64,000 nt of DNA from an uncultured Collinsella sp. (GTDB taxonomy: Bacteria; Actinomycetota; Coriobacteriia; Coriobacteriales; Coriobacteriaceae), in NCBI GenBank assembly GCA_902495355.1, contig CABUWV010000005.1, forward strand, positions 62,001 to 126,000. The letters are read 5' to 3'. Position 1 is the stretch's first letter. Each line of letters starts with the position of its first letter. The translations under genes were made by a program, and so were the position numbers. The notes beneath the pieces are model-generated. The model was not told where the DNA came from and ran no database searches. It saw only the letters and a program-made list of their open reading frames with translations. Positions 1 through 8,554 of this stretch are shown here, in pieces.

Positions 1-157
1 TGCCATTGACGGTGAGCGCATCGCCCGCGTGACGCTCAAAACGGGCGTCATCCATAACGTATTCGACGGCATCGTTGCCGAGTGTCTGGGCGATCATGCT
101 GCCGTAGAGTAGCCCGACGCCGCCCTTGCCGATAAAGGCAACCTTGTTGATCTGCAT
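1..157 (-). CDS. 2-dehydropantoate 2-reductase-like protein (PanE/ApbA), N-terminal part only
   Basis: Only the first 52 codons lie in the window; the rest is past the left edge. The N-terminus carries a Rossmann dinucleotide-binding motif, IGKGGVGLLYG, followed by a second strand with an Asp near DDARF, as in ketopantoate reductases that use NADPH for pantothenate synthesis. I chose the ATG at 155-157 because GGGGAGA lies about 8 bases upstream; the in-frame ATG at 164-166 sits too close to that site. The middle position of the usual GxGxxG is intact. Paralogues acting on other 2-oxo acids share this fold, so the exact substrate is not settled. Confidence 0.7.
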   Translation of the reverse strand, partial: MQINKVAFIGKGGVGLLYGSMIAQTLGNDAVEYVMDDARFERHAGDALTVNG

Positions 158-166
158 GTGAATCAT

Positions 167-484
167 CTCCCCATATAAAAGGCGCCCGCGTAAGGGGCGC
201 CTGATGGATTGTATGTCGCCGGGGCGTTTGGTAAGCGCGCGGGGCTGCTGTTATGAAAAAGAAACTATTGCGCTGTGCGCTTATGCCGCGGGGCAGACCG
301 CAAAGACATGCGCGTGGTCATGCCCGGCCCCTTTCATCGGGCTTTTTGCTGATGTTAAAGCGGTGCCGTGACAGCTCGATTTCTGCTGCGTTACGATACG
401 TTCTCGATTGCGATTCCACGATGTTTCGGCTGCGTGACCATTGTGTTTCGCCTTGCCGGGGCGCTGATGGCGAAGGGAGGGGCC
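167..484. other. Divergent intergenic region with two hairpins
   Basis: No convincing gene lies here. An 8-bp perfect inverted repeat (AGGCGCCC/GGGCGCCT, 180-202) is followed on the minus strand by TTTT and would sit at the 5' end of the panE-like transcript. A minus-strand TACAAT (208-213) could be its -10 box, but the -35 is poor. On the plus strand GCCCG (322-326) pairs with CGGGC (338-342) and is followed by five T, a weak terminator-like hairpin with no obvious gene before it. The aldo/keto reductase frame is open through the last 117 bases, but no good start is seen before 485. Confidence 0.4.
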
Positions 485-1672
485 GTGCAATACCGTGTTG
501 ACCCCAAAAGTGGTAACCGAATATCCGCTCTGGGTCTGGGCTGCATGAGGTTTCCCGGTGCGCCGGGACACCCCGATGCGAAGACGGCCGATGCCATCAT
601 CTCCCGTGCGGTGGAGCAGGGGATTAATTATCTGGACACGGCCTATCTCTATCCCGGCAACGAGGCTTGCGTGGGCGCTTCGCTTGAACGCCTGGGCTTG
701 CGCGACCAGGTTTTGCTCGCAACCAAGCTGCCGCATGCTTCGTGCAAATGCGCGGAGGATTTCGATCGGTTTTTCGACGAGCAGCTGCGCCGCCTGCAGA
801 CCGACCATATCGACTATTACCTTATGCACAACATCACCTCGCCTGCGCAGTGGGAGCGCGTGGTGGCGCTGGGCATCGAGGACTGGATCGCGCAGCAAAA
901 GGCTGCAGGGCGTATTCGTCAGATAGGCTTTTCGTACCACGGCAGTGCGGCGGACTTCCTCACGATGCTTGACGCGTATGACTGGGACTTTTGCCAGATC
1001 CAGTACAACTACGCTGGAGAGCGATACCAAGCGGGAACGGCGGGACTCATGGCAGCCGCCGAGCGCGGGCTCGCGGTGTTTGTGATGGAACCGCTTTTGG
1101 GTGGACGCCTGGCGGGCAAACTGCCTCCGCGGGCCCGCGCCGTGCTCGATGACGTACGCGATCCGTACCTGAAGACGCCGGCTGCTTGGGGCCTTTCGTG
1201 GGTGTGGAACCATCCTCAAGTCACGATGCTGCTTTCGGGCATGACCGATACCGCGCAGGTGGACGAGAACGCGGCATTGGCGGATTGCGCGCTGCCGGAT
1301 TCGATGACGACAGAGCAGCTCGATACCATCGCGCGTGTGCTGGGAGAGTTTGAAAAATCGAATCGCGTGCCCTGCACGGGATGCGGCTACTGCATGCCGT
1401 GCCCCAAGGGCATCAATATTCCCGGTTGCTTTGGCGCCTACAACGCGAGCTACGCACATAGTTGGTTTACGGGGCTGTCTCAATACTTTACGGCGAGCGC
1501 GGTGCGGACGAACGAGCCCAAGCTGGTGAGCAATTGCGTCAAGTGTGGCAAATGCGCACGTCACTGTCCGCAGCACATTGATATTCCCGAGCGTCTCGAC
1601 GATGTGCGCCGACGTTTCCAGCCTGGCCCCGTAACGGCCGCACTTAAAGCCTTTTGCAAAACGCGCTCCTGA
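485..1672 (+). CDS. Aldo/keto reductase with C-terminal 4Fe-4S ferredoxin-like domain
   Basis: NAD(P)H-dependent oxidoreductase of the AKR fold, cytoplasmic, 395 aa. Seen: N-terminal LGLGCMRFPG, the catalytic-region DTAYLYPGNE (Asp and Tyr of the AKR tetrad), ATKLPHASC, YYLMHN and IGFSYHG. The last 80 residues carry two cysteine clusters, CTGCGYCMPCP and CVKCGKCARHCP, matching two 4Fe-4S sites. This architecture is common in anaerobes, where reductant may pass through the clusters. The GTG at 485 is chosen because AAGGGAGG lies just upstream and the protein then begins MQYRVD, as relatives do; an ATG at 467 lacks a site. The stop codon overlaps the left end of a long hairpin repeat. The substrate cannot be read from sequence. 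Confidence 0.9.
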   Translation: MQYRVDPKSGNRISALGLGCMRFPGAPGHPDAKTADAIISRAVEQGINYLDTAYLYPGNEACVGASLERLGLRDQVLLATKLPHASCKCAEDFDRFFDEQLRRLQTDHIDYYLMHNITSPAQWERVVALGIEDWIAQQKAAGRIRQIGFSYHGSAADFLTMLDAYDWDFCQIQYNYAGERYQAGTAGLMAAAERGLAVFVMEPLLGGRLAGKLPPRARAVLDDVRDPYLKTPAAWGLSWVWNHPQVTMLLSGMTDTAQVDENAALADCALPDSMTTEQLDTIARVLGEFEKSNRVPCTGCGYCMPCPKGINIPGCFGAYNASYAHSWFTGLSQYFTASAVRTNEPKLVSNCVKCGKCARHCPQHIDIPERLDDVRRRFQPGPVTAALKAFCKTRS

Positions 1673-1765
1673 TGCCCCTTTTATAACTTGCGGTGGAATA
1701 GTTCCTGTTTGCGGCAGAATAGGGGCCAAACAGGAACTATTCCACCGCAACTGAAGGGGGCTGTC
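1669..1765 (+). repeat. Long hairpin repeat, family 1, copy A
   Basis: TTGCGGTGGAATA opens a perfect 24-bp stem (1688-1711 with 1727-1750) around a 15-base loop. An outer CCCCTT (1675-1680) can pair with AAGGGG (1754-1759), which is the ribosome site of the next gene. Copy B at 2856-2957 shares the first 31 bases exactly and keeps the stem although its inner half has another sequence. This looks like a conserved structure rather than a simple terminator, since no T-run follows. Confidence 0.8.
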
Positions 1766-2785
1766 GTGGGCCATCGGGATTCATGTGATGATTTGCGTGA
1801 GGTTCGTTGGGGCGTTTTGGGCGCTGGGCGCATTTCGCGTCGATTTGCATCGTCGCTCAAGGAGGTGGACGGGGCACGGCTTGTGGCTGCCGCCGGTCGC
1901 ACTCCTTCGCATGTTGAGGAGTTTTGCAGGGCGTTTTCGATTGATGCCGCGCACAGTTATGCCACGGCTGACGATAGCGGCGATGCGGCTTATGATGCGC
2001 TGATTGCCGACCCCGATGTCGACGCAATCTACTTGGCTCTTCCACATGGCATGCATGCGCATTGGGTCTGTCGGGCACTGCGCGCGGGAAAGGCCGTGTT
2101 GTGCGAAAAGCCGGCCGTTTTGAATGAAGAAGAGGCCCATGCGATCGCCTCCGCTTCCCGTGAGTGCGATGTGCCGTTTATGGAGGCGATGAAAAATCGG
2201 TTTTGTCCGATGCGTACTCGCGTGAAGGGTTTGCTTGCGTCGGGCGAGCTCGGCCGTATCGTCTCGATCGAAAGCGTGCAAAAACTCGATTATGGTGAGT
2301 CCCCTTCGAGTTATCTGCTCGATCCGTTGCAGGGTGGCTGTCTATATGACATGGGCTGCTATGCGGTCGGGTGGTTTGAGGATTTGCTTGCGGGTGCGTG
2401 CGATGTTTCGTCTCGTGAAGTTCGCTGGCGTGACGTATCGGGCGGCCGCGTGGATTGGGCCGATGAGATCCATATGAATGTCGGCGGTATACCCATTCAT
2501 ATGGTGGTCGACGGCAAAGCAGCATATGAAAGCCGCTTAACGATTGCCTGCGAGCGGGGCTCGTTGGAAATCGAGCGCCTCCATCGCCCCGAGCTCGCCC
2601 ATGTGAAGTACTCCGACGGTCGAGTACTCGAAATAAATGCCCCGTTTGAGGTCGATGATTTCTACGGCGAAATCCAGCATGCGACCCAGCTCATCCTGGC
2701 AGGGAAACTCGAGAGTTCCGTCATGTCCCTTGCTGCCACGCGGCGCTGCGCGCGCATTATCGATGCAATCCGTCTGGCCCTCTAG
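1766..2785 (+). CDS. Gfo/Idh/MocA family NAD(P)-dependent oxidoreductase
   Basis: 339 aa. Seen: an N-terminal Rossmann motif, GVLGAGRISRRFA, preceded by RW; IYLALPHGMHAHW; and the family hallmark EKPAVLNEEEA, whose Lys is the catalytic lysine of the EKP motif. The C-terminal half is the alpha/beta substrate domain, with YDMGCYAV giving the usual metal- or sugar-contacting region. Members oxidise or reduce sugars, inositols or trans-dihydrodiols; the substrate is unknown. The GTG at 1766 is preceded by GAAGGGGG at 5 bases, supplied by the right arm of the hairpin repeat. The gene is bracketed by copies A and B of that repeat, suggesting it may move or be regulated as a unit. Confidence 0.85.
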   Translation: MGHRDSCDDLREVRWGVLGAGRISRRFASSLKEVDGARLVAAAGRTPSHVEEFCRAFSIDAAHSYATADDSGDAAYDALIADPDVDAIYLALPHGMHAHWVCRALRAGKAVLCEKPAVLNEEEAHAIASASRECDVPFMEAMKNRFCPMRTRVKGLLASGELGRIVSIESVQKLDYGESPSSYLLDPLQGGCLYDMGCYAVGWFEDLLAGACDVSSREVRWRDVSGGRVDWADEIHMNVGGIPIHMVVDGKAAYESRLTIACERGSLEIERLHRPELAHVKYSDGRVLEINAPFEVDDFYGEIQHATQLILAGKLESSVMSLAATRRCARIIDAIRLAL

Positions 2786-2855
2786 GACTTGGCGCTGACG
2801 CATAGGGGATTATGACGCCGGCGCCCGTAGCCGTAGTGCTTGGCGGCCCGCATCT

Positions 2856-2957
2856 CTGATGCCCCTTTTATAACTTGCGGTGGAATACGGTCTGTTTGCG
2901 CCAAAATAAGGCACCAATAGACCGTATTTCACCGCAACTGATGAGGGGGAGCTGGAG
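2856..2957 (+). repeat. Long hairpin repeat, family 1, copy B
   Basis: It begins with the same 31 bases as copy A, then TTGCGGTGGAATACGGTCTG pairs with a near-perfect complement ending CACCGCAA at 2938. The inner stem differs from copy A on both arms, so pairing is preserved by compensating changes. The right arm ends in GAGGGGGA, which can act as a ribosome site for the endonuclease gene and can pair with CCCC at 2862-2865. Confidence 0.8.
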
Positions 2958-3824
2958 ATGCTGACGATTGGGTGCCATCTTTCGACGACGAAGGGCTATC
3001 GGGCGATGGGGGAGACGGCGCTATCCATTGGCGCCAATACCTTTGCATTCTTTACGCGTAACCCGCGCGGCGGCAAGGCGAAAGATCTTGACATGGATGA
3101 CGTGGCGGCCCTGCGCGAGCTTATGGAGCAAAACGACTTTGGCCCGCTCGTGGCTCATGCCCCGTATACCTACAACCCTTGCTCGGCCAAAGAGCGGGCG
3201 CGCGAGTTTGCCCTGGAGGCCATGGCAGAGGACCTGCGGCGCATGGAGGCGCTGCCCGGCAACTACTACAACTTCCATCCCGGTGCGCATGTGGGGCAGG
3301 GCTCCGACGCCGGCATTCAGATGATCGTCGACACCCTGTGTCAGGTGATGCTTGAGGGCCAGCAGACGACGGTGCTGCTCGAGACCATGGCCGGCAAGGG
3401 CACCGAGCTGGGCCGCAGCTTTGAGGAACTGGCGCTCATCATTGAGGGCGTTGCCGACAAACGCCCCGAGCTGTCGGCCAAGTTGGGCGTTTGCCTGGAC
3501 ACCTGCCATGTGAATGACGCCGGCTACGACATCATCCATGATCTGGACGGCGTACTCGACGAGTTCGACCGCGTGGTGGGTATCGACCGCTTGCATGCCG
3601 TACACATCAATGATTCCAAGAACCCCTGCGGCGCCCATAAGGACCGCCACGAGTGCATCGGCAAGGGATACCTTGGCAACGAGGAGTTTGGCGGCGGTAT
3701 GCAGGTTATGCAGAATATTGTATCGAATAGCCGCTTGCGCGCATTGCCATTCATTTTGGAGACACCGAACGAACTTGCAGGTTATGCGGCTGAAATCAAA
3801 CTGTTAAGGTCGTTGCAGCAGTAA
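2958..3824 (+). CDS. nfo: Endonuclease IV (AP endonuclease, Nfo family)
   Basis: Zinc-dependent apurinic/apyrimidinic endonuclease that nicks 5' of abasic sites in base excision repair; TIM-barrel fold, 288 aa, usual length. Metal ligands are visible in order: HAPYTYN, NFHPGAH, LLETMAGKGTE, GVCLDTCHVNDAGYD, HINDSKN and CGAHKDRHECIGKG, ending with ILETPN. The start ATG has GGGGGAGCTGGAG directly upstream. It follows the Gfo/Idh gene by 172 bases containing repeat copy B, so it may have its own expression. Assignment is secure from the clustered His/Asp/Glu motifs. Confidence 0.95.
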   Translation: MLTIGCHLSTTKGYRAMGETALSIGANTFAFFTRNPRGGKAKDLDMDDVAALRELMEQNDFGPLVAHAPYTYNPCSAKERAREFALEAMAEDLRRMEALPGNYYNFHPGAHVGQGSDAGIQMIVDTLCQVMLEGQQTTVLLETMAGKGTELGRSFEELALIIEGVADKRPELSAKLGVCLDTCHVNDAGYDIIHDLDGVLDEFDRVVGIDRLHAVHINDSKNPCGAHKDRHECIGKGYLGNEEFGGGMQVMQNIVSNSRLRALPFILETPNELAGYAAEIKLLRSLQQ

Positions 3825-3885
3825 TGACTGTCACAAAGTGGAGTGTTCCATTCACGTTATGGGTTTGTTTCAATCAGTTTTCTAA

Positions 3886-3914
3886 TTGCAGATTCTCCCA
3901 AGCGGGTGCATAAT
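3886..3914 (+). promoter_or_regulatory. Promoter for the amino acid ABC transporter
   Basis: TTGCAG (3886-3891) and CATAAT (3909-3914) are separated by exactly 17 bases, giving a good sigma-70-type promoter about 50 bases before the ribosome site of the binding-protein gene. Confidence 0.6.
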
Positions 3915-3971
3915 AGCCATCAGTTTTTGCAGACCTCTGAATCAAACGGGGTCACCGGAAGGAGACTGATT

Positions 3972-4832
3972 ATGAAGCTCAAGAAGCTTGGCGCATTTGC
4001 CGCCACGGGCGCCATGGCGCTCGCCCTCGCACTGACGGGCTGTGGCTCGTCCAACGCCACCTCTGGTTCTGATGCCGGTTCCAGCAGCTCTGACGACGCT
4101 AAGGTCGAGAAGGTCGACGGCTCCAAGGAGTACGCGCTCGTCAAGGACGGTACGCTGACCGTCGGCACCTCTGCCGAGTACGCTCCGTTTGAGTACAAGG
4201 ATGACAACGGCGATTATCAGGGCTTTGACCTTGAGCTTATCAAGGCTATCGGCGACAAGCTGGGCCTGGATGTCGAGTACGTCAACAATGACTTTGACAC
4301 GCTCGTCCCCGGCGTCGCTTCGGGCGCCAAGTACGACGTTTCCATCGCGGCTATCACTGACACGCCCGAGCGTGAGAAGGAAGTCACTTTCTCCGATTCC
4401 TACTACATGGACGATCAGGCTATCGTGACCAAGGTCGATAACACCGACATTACGACCGATAACTACAGCGAGAAGCTCAACAGCGCCGACGCTACCATCA
4501 TCGTCCAGTCTGGCTCGACCGCCGAGGCCTTTGCCCAGGAGAACTTCCCCAAGGCCAAGATCGTCCCCTACAAGGACGCTACCGAGTGCTTCAGCGCCCT
4601 GCAGTCCGATAAGGGCGACGCCGTAGTCACCAACCGCTCCGTTGCCAGCCAGCTGACCGCCGAGCAGTTCAACACCTGCCAGACTATCAAGCAGATCAGC
4701 ACCGGCGAGGAGTACGCCATCGCCATCAACCAGGGCAACACCAAGCTCAAGGACGACATCAACCAGGCCATCAAGGACCTGACCGACGACGGTACCGTTG
4801 ACGCCCTCATGGCTAAGTACAACATCAAGTAA
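3972..4832 (+). CDS. Amino acid ABC transporter substrate-binding lipoprotein
   Basis: 286-aa solute-binding protein of family 3 (polar amino acids such as Gln, His, Arg, Cys). The signal peptide has a lipobox, ALTGC, followed by a Ser/Asp-rich tether, so it is anchored to the outer face of the membrane. Seen: GTLTVGTSAEYAPFEYK, the classic first strand, then GFDLELIKAIGDKLGL and DALMAKYNIK at the end. AAGGAGA lies before the ATG at 3972, giving the standard lipoprotein start. It is the first gene of an operon with a permease and an ATPase; a weak hairpin after it (4853-4884) may let it be made in excess. The specific amino acid is not known. Confidence 0.93.
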   Translation: MKLKKLGAFAATGAMALALALTGCGSSNATSGSDAGSSSSDDAKVEKVDGSKEYALVKDGTLTVGTSAEYAPFEYKDDNGDYQGFDLELIKAIGDKLGLDVEYVNNDFDTLVPGVASGAKYDVSIAAITDTPEREKEVTFSDSYYMDDQAIVTKVDNTDITTDNYSEKLNSADATIIVQSGSTAEAFAQENFPKAKIVPYKDATECFSALQSDKGDAVVTNRSVASQLTAEQFNTCQTIKQISTGEEYAIAINQGNTKLKDDINQAIKDLTDDGTVDALMAKYNIK

Positions 4833-4852
4833 ATAGATGCTTGATTGCGCGT

Positions 4853-4884
4853 AGGCCCTTTCCGTTTTGCGGAGGGGGCCTTTG
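4853..4884 (+). terminator. Weak intra-operon terminator
   Basis: AGGCCC (4853-4858) pairs with GGGCCT (4876-4881) around TTTCCG/CGGAGG, followed by a short TTTGC tail. It lies between the binding protein and permease genes, where partial read-through would raise the level of the binding protein relative to the membrane parts. Confidence 0.5.
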
Positions 4885-4948
4885 CGCTTCTCTCGACGGA
4901 GAGTGTTTCCGTCTCGTTTTGCCGGCAACTTCTACGATAGGAGCCACC

Positions 4949-6310
4949 TTGTCTCGATTGAACGAAGGGGCCGCGGAGCAGCGTTTTTCACTGCCCGCCT
5001 TGCTCCAAAAGCTAGCCTGCGTCATGGCCGTGGCGCTCGCGCTGGTGTGCGCGGGGGCATATGCGCCCACGACCGCCCAGGCGCTTGAGACCGCAAAGAT
5101 TACCGCCCGACCCAACACCGGTTCGGGCAGCGCTGTGGTCGGCGGCACCGAGACGCGCATTACCTGGGAAGTTCAGGCCGATGCCGACGAGGAGCTGAGC
5201 GGTCTTTCGCTGACGTTTGTCGACGGCACGACGTTTGGTACCGATGACACGCGATTGACGATGCTCTCGGGCGAGGACCTCATGGATCGTACGCCCATGA
5301 AGCCCACGTGCAAGGCTGACGGCCAGACGCTCAAGATCGACTTTGGCGAGACGGCGCCTGCCGGCGGCTTTTTCCGTATCGAGGTTTACGGCGTGACGTT
5401 TCCCGTCGAGGGCGGCGATGAGGTCTTCAGCGGCACCTATACGCTCGCCGACGGTTCGACCAAGAAGATTTCCAAGATTCCTTCCGTCGAGATCAAGGGC
5501 GTGACGGCATTCGATAACTTCCTGGCTGATCTTAAGGAGCAGCCGTGGGTCGAGGCCTGGAACTCCAATATGTTCCTGCGCCTGTTCTTGAACCCGGTCA
5601 TTTTGGTCCAGAGCCTGCCGATCGTCTTTAAGGGCTTCCTTATGTCGCTCTCGATCGTGCTCGTGGCGTTTCCGCTGGCGATTCCCTTTGGCTTTGCCCT
5701 GTCGCTCATGCGTATCTCCAAGTCGCGCATTCTGCGTTGTCTTGCCGGCATCTATGTGAATATCATCCGCGGTACGCCGGCGTTCCTGCAGATCTATATT
5801 GCATTTTTTGGCCTGCCGCTTGCCGGCGTCAAGGTGGACGACTACGTCTTGGGCGTCATCGTCATGGCCATGAACTCGTCCGCCTACCTGTGCGAGATCT
5901 TCCGCGCCGGTATTCAGTCGATCCCCAAGGGCCAGAATGAGGCTGCTCGCTCGCTGGGCATGAACGCCTTCCAGACGCTGCTCTACGTTATGATTCCGCA
6001 GACGTTCCGCAATGTCCTGCCTACGCTGACCAGTGAGTTCATCCTGCTTTACAAGGATACGTCGCTGCTCGCGGCCGTGGGCGTGGTCGAGATCGTCATG
6101 AACGCCCGCACCATCGTGGCCACGACGGGCTCCATCACGCCGTATGTGGTTGCCGCCCTGTTCTACCTGGTCATCACTCTGCCGCTTGCGCGCTTGGTGA
6201 GCGGTCTTGAGGCGAGGCTTTTGGGTACGGCCGAAACCAAAAAGAAGCGTCCCACCAAGAGCGCCGGACAGGTCGTCGCGACGCCCGCCGATCACATCGC
6301 CGGTCTGTAA
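4949..6310 (+). CDS. Amino acid ABC transporter permease with fused N-terminal secreted domain
   Basis: 453 aa, about twice a usual HisM/GlnP permease. Residues about 20-45 form a hydrophobic signal or anchor segment ending near TAQALE. Residues about 50-195 are a soluble, beta-rich, Asp/Gly-rich domain predicted outside the cell. The remainder is a typical permease: GFLMSLSIVLVAFPLAIPFG, IIRGTPAFLQIY, the EAA-type loop EAARSLGMNAFQTLLYVMIP and LLYKDTSLLAAVGVVEI. The TTG at 4949 with TAGGAG five bases upstream is the best start, as no ATG fits. It is followed after 12 bases by the ATPase gene. The fused domain could help the lipoprotein dock or sense ligand; that is inference. Confidence 0.88.
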   Translation: MSRLNEGAAEQRFSLPALLQKLACVMAVALALVCAGAYAPTTAQALETAKITARPNTGSGSAVVGGTETRITWEVQADADEELSGLSLTFVDGTTFGTDDTRLTMLSGEDLMDRTPMKPTCKADGQTLKIDFGETAPAGGFFRIEVYGVTFPVEGGDEVFSGTYTLADGSTKKISKIPSVEIKGVTAFDNFLADLKEQPWVEAWNSNMFLRLFLNPVILVQSLPIVFKGFLMSLSIVLVAFPLAIPFGFALSLMRISKSRILRCLAGIYVNIIRGTPAFLQIYIAFFGLPLAGVKVDDYVLGVIVMAMNSSAYLCEIFRAGIQSIPKGQNEAARSLGMNAFQTLLYVMIPQTFRNVLPTLTSEFILLYKDTSLLAAVGVVEIVMNARTIVATTGSITPYVVAALFYLVITLPLARLVSGLEARLLGTAETKKKRPTKSAGQVVATPADHIAGL

Positions 6311-6322
6311 GGAGGTCCTATC

Positions 6323-7075
<753 letters not shown>

Positions 7076-7101
7076 CGGCGCGTCGAGGTTATCGATATAA
7101 C

Positions 7102-7140
7102 AAACGGGGACCGGATGTGAATATCCGGTCCCCGTTTTTG
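7102..7140 (+). terminator. Rho-independent terminator of the amino acid transporter operon
   Basis: A perfect 15-bp stem (7102-7116 with 7123-7137) with a 6-base loop ends in a T-run. It begins AAACGGGGACC and could also work for the convergent flavodoxin operon. Confidence 0.93.
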
Positions 7141-7210
7141 TTTGGGCATGAGCGACTGTTGTTGTACGGTACTCGGCTGTCAGTTGCCTTGCGACTTTCT
7201 GACTGCTTCG

Positions 7211-7630
7211 TTAGGCCAGCTCCGCTCCCAGGGCTTTGCAGGCCGCTTCGCCCTCGTCGTCGGGTGCGTCGTAGCAGATGACGGAATCGACGACGTTGAC
7301 ACCTGCCTCGTCGGCGTCCGCCTTCCAGTTGTCCATCCATTCGCCCTCGGCCCACGAATAAGAGCCAAAGAGGACGACCTTCTTGTCACCGAGGGTTTCC
7401 TTGACTTCGTCCCACATGGGCTGGAACTCGTCATACTCAAGCTCCTCGGAACCCATGGCGGGGCAGCCGAAGGCGAAGGCATCATAGTCGGTGGCCTTGT
7501 CGGCAGAGAAGTCGGCGCAGGAGATGACCTCAGCCTCGGCGCCGGCTGACGTCGCGCCCTCGGCGACGAGGTTTGCCATGGCCTCGGTGTTGCCCGTGCC
7601 GCTCCAGTAGACGACTGCGATCTTGCTCAT
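7211..7630 (-). CDS. Flavodoxin
   Basis: 139-aa short-chain flavodoxin, a soluble FMN electron carrier that replaces ferredoxin when iron is short. Seen: the N-terminal phosphate-binding loop VVYWSGTGNTEAMA, the CPAMGSEELE segment in the 50s-loop region, and FGSYSWAEGEWMDNW in the 90s-loop region. The ATG at 7630 is preceded by GAAAGGA. It lies 46 bases after the DUF3793 gene on the same strand, with no terminator between, and so is probably co-transcribed from the promoter at 8419-8446, where iron-type repeats are found. Confidence 0.93.
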   Translation of the reverse strand: MSKIAVVYWSGTGNTEAMANLVAEGATSAGAEAEVISCADFSADKATDYDAFAFGCPAMGSEELEYDEFQPMWDEVKETLGDKKVVLFGSYSWAEGEWMDNWKADADEAGVNVVDSVICYDAPDDEGEAACKALGAELA

Positions 7631-7676
7631 ATGTTTTCCTTTCGGTTGTGCGGCGTGCGGCCGCGTTTTGTATGCT

Positions 7677-8381
7677 CTATCGGGTTGCCTGGACAAGTTG
7701 TCCCAGGGTGCAACCCTGTTGATAGATGTAGGTAAGGTATTGCGTGCATGCGCGATAGGAATCGAAGGTCGTGAGCGCCTGCTCAACGTTTGTGTATACC
7801 TTCCATGCGCCAAAGACCTTATAGTTTTCGCCGTGCTGGACGATAAACTGATGGACATCTTCGTAGGGATAGCCCAAAAAATAGCCAATTTCGTGGGGGA
7901 ACTCGCACATGCACCCCGTATCGCAGTGCCTATTTCGCGCGAGTGCGCAGACGCTGCCGTCATAGGCGCTTTCTGCGGCATTGCTGCTTGCCAGTGTGAT
8001 GCGCGCGGCGAGATGCACCAGCGATGCGGACAGGTTGTGGACATCGTAACCTTCGGCGGCAAGCGCCGTCGTGGCGCGGGGGTCGGAGAGGTATCGCATG
8101 AGGTCCGCAAGGCGGTACACATAGATGAGCGCTCCGCAGGGGCGCCAGACCAAAACGCTCATATGGATCCCGAGTGGCTGGAGCTCGCGGTTGCATTGGG
8201 CTATGACGGCGAGCAGGCGAGAGCGTCGCCCTTCGATATGGGCGGCGCCGGGTTTTCCGTTTTGGTTGGCGTAAACGCCGGGATAGGTAAAGAGCGATGC
8301 CGGCTTGATGCTCGCGAGCGTGGGGGAGCAGTTGCGCACGACCGCTGCCTGAAACGTTGGAATGTCTATGGTTCGAGTCAC
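7677..8381 (-). CDS. DUF3793 family protein
   Basis: 234 aa of the uncharacterised DUF3793 family, recognised by its start (VRNCSPTLASIKPASLF) and by the central HEIGYFLGYPYEDVHQFI block; a Cys-rich stretch, RHCDTGCMCEFP, precedes that block. No membrane segments are seen. The family is often found next to flavodoxin in gut anaerobes, as here, so a role in flavodoxin or iron physiology is likely but unproven. The GTG at 8381 is chosen for its AGAAGGAG site four bases upstream. The promoter region carries two direct repeats resembling DtxR/IdeR boxes. Confidence 0.8.
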   Translation of the reverse strand: MTRTIDIPTFQAAVVRNCSPTLASIKPASLFTYPGVYANQNGKPGAAHIEGRRSRLLAVIAQCNRELQPLGIHMSVLVWRPCGALIYVYRLADLMRYLSDPRATTALAAEGYDVHNLSASLVHLAARITLASSNAAESAYDGSVCALARNRHCDTGCMCEFPHEIGYFLGYPYEDVHQFIVQHGENYKVFGAWKVYTNVEQALTTFDSYRACTQYLTYIYQQGCTLGQLVQATR

Positions 8382-8403
8382 GGCGCTCCTTCTGATCCTC
8401 ACT

Positions 8404-8450
8404 GTTAGCCTAGGAAAACTTATACACGAAAGTAAGCCTTGGTCAACTAA
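8404..8450 (-). promoter_or_regulatory. Promoter with two DtxR-like direct repeats, upstream of DUF3793-flavodoxin
   Basis: On the minus strand TTGACC (8441-8446) and TATAAG (8419-8424) are 16 bases apart. Two related 19-mers, starting GTTAGCCTAGG at 8404 and GTAAGCCTTGG at 8432, overlap the promoter 28 bases apart and agree at 14 of 19 positions. They resemble the TTAGG-TAGGCTAA type of DtxR/IdeR operator, so iron repression of flavodoxin is a reasonable inference. Confidence 0.5.
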
Positions 8451-8554
8451 AAAGTTTGAACAGGGAAACTAATTGACCGAACGGACATGTTTTTGGGTTA
8501 AGATGGGGACACCCCATGGGGGTATCTAGATAGGACTACTTGAAAGGGGAACGC

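Noticed and set aside
281..1774. A 497-codon minus-strand open frame opposite the aldo/keto reductase
   Set aside because: Arg/His/Ala-rich composition, no domain motifs, and it mirrors a well-supported gene; typical antisense opening in GC-rich DNA.
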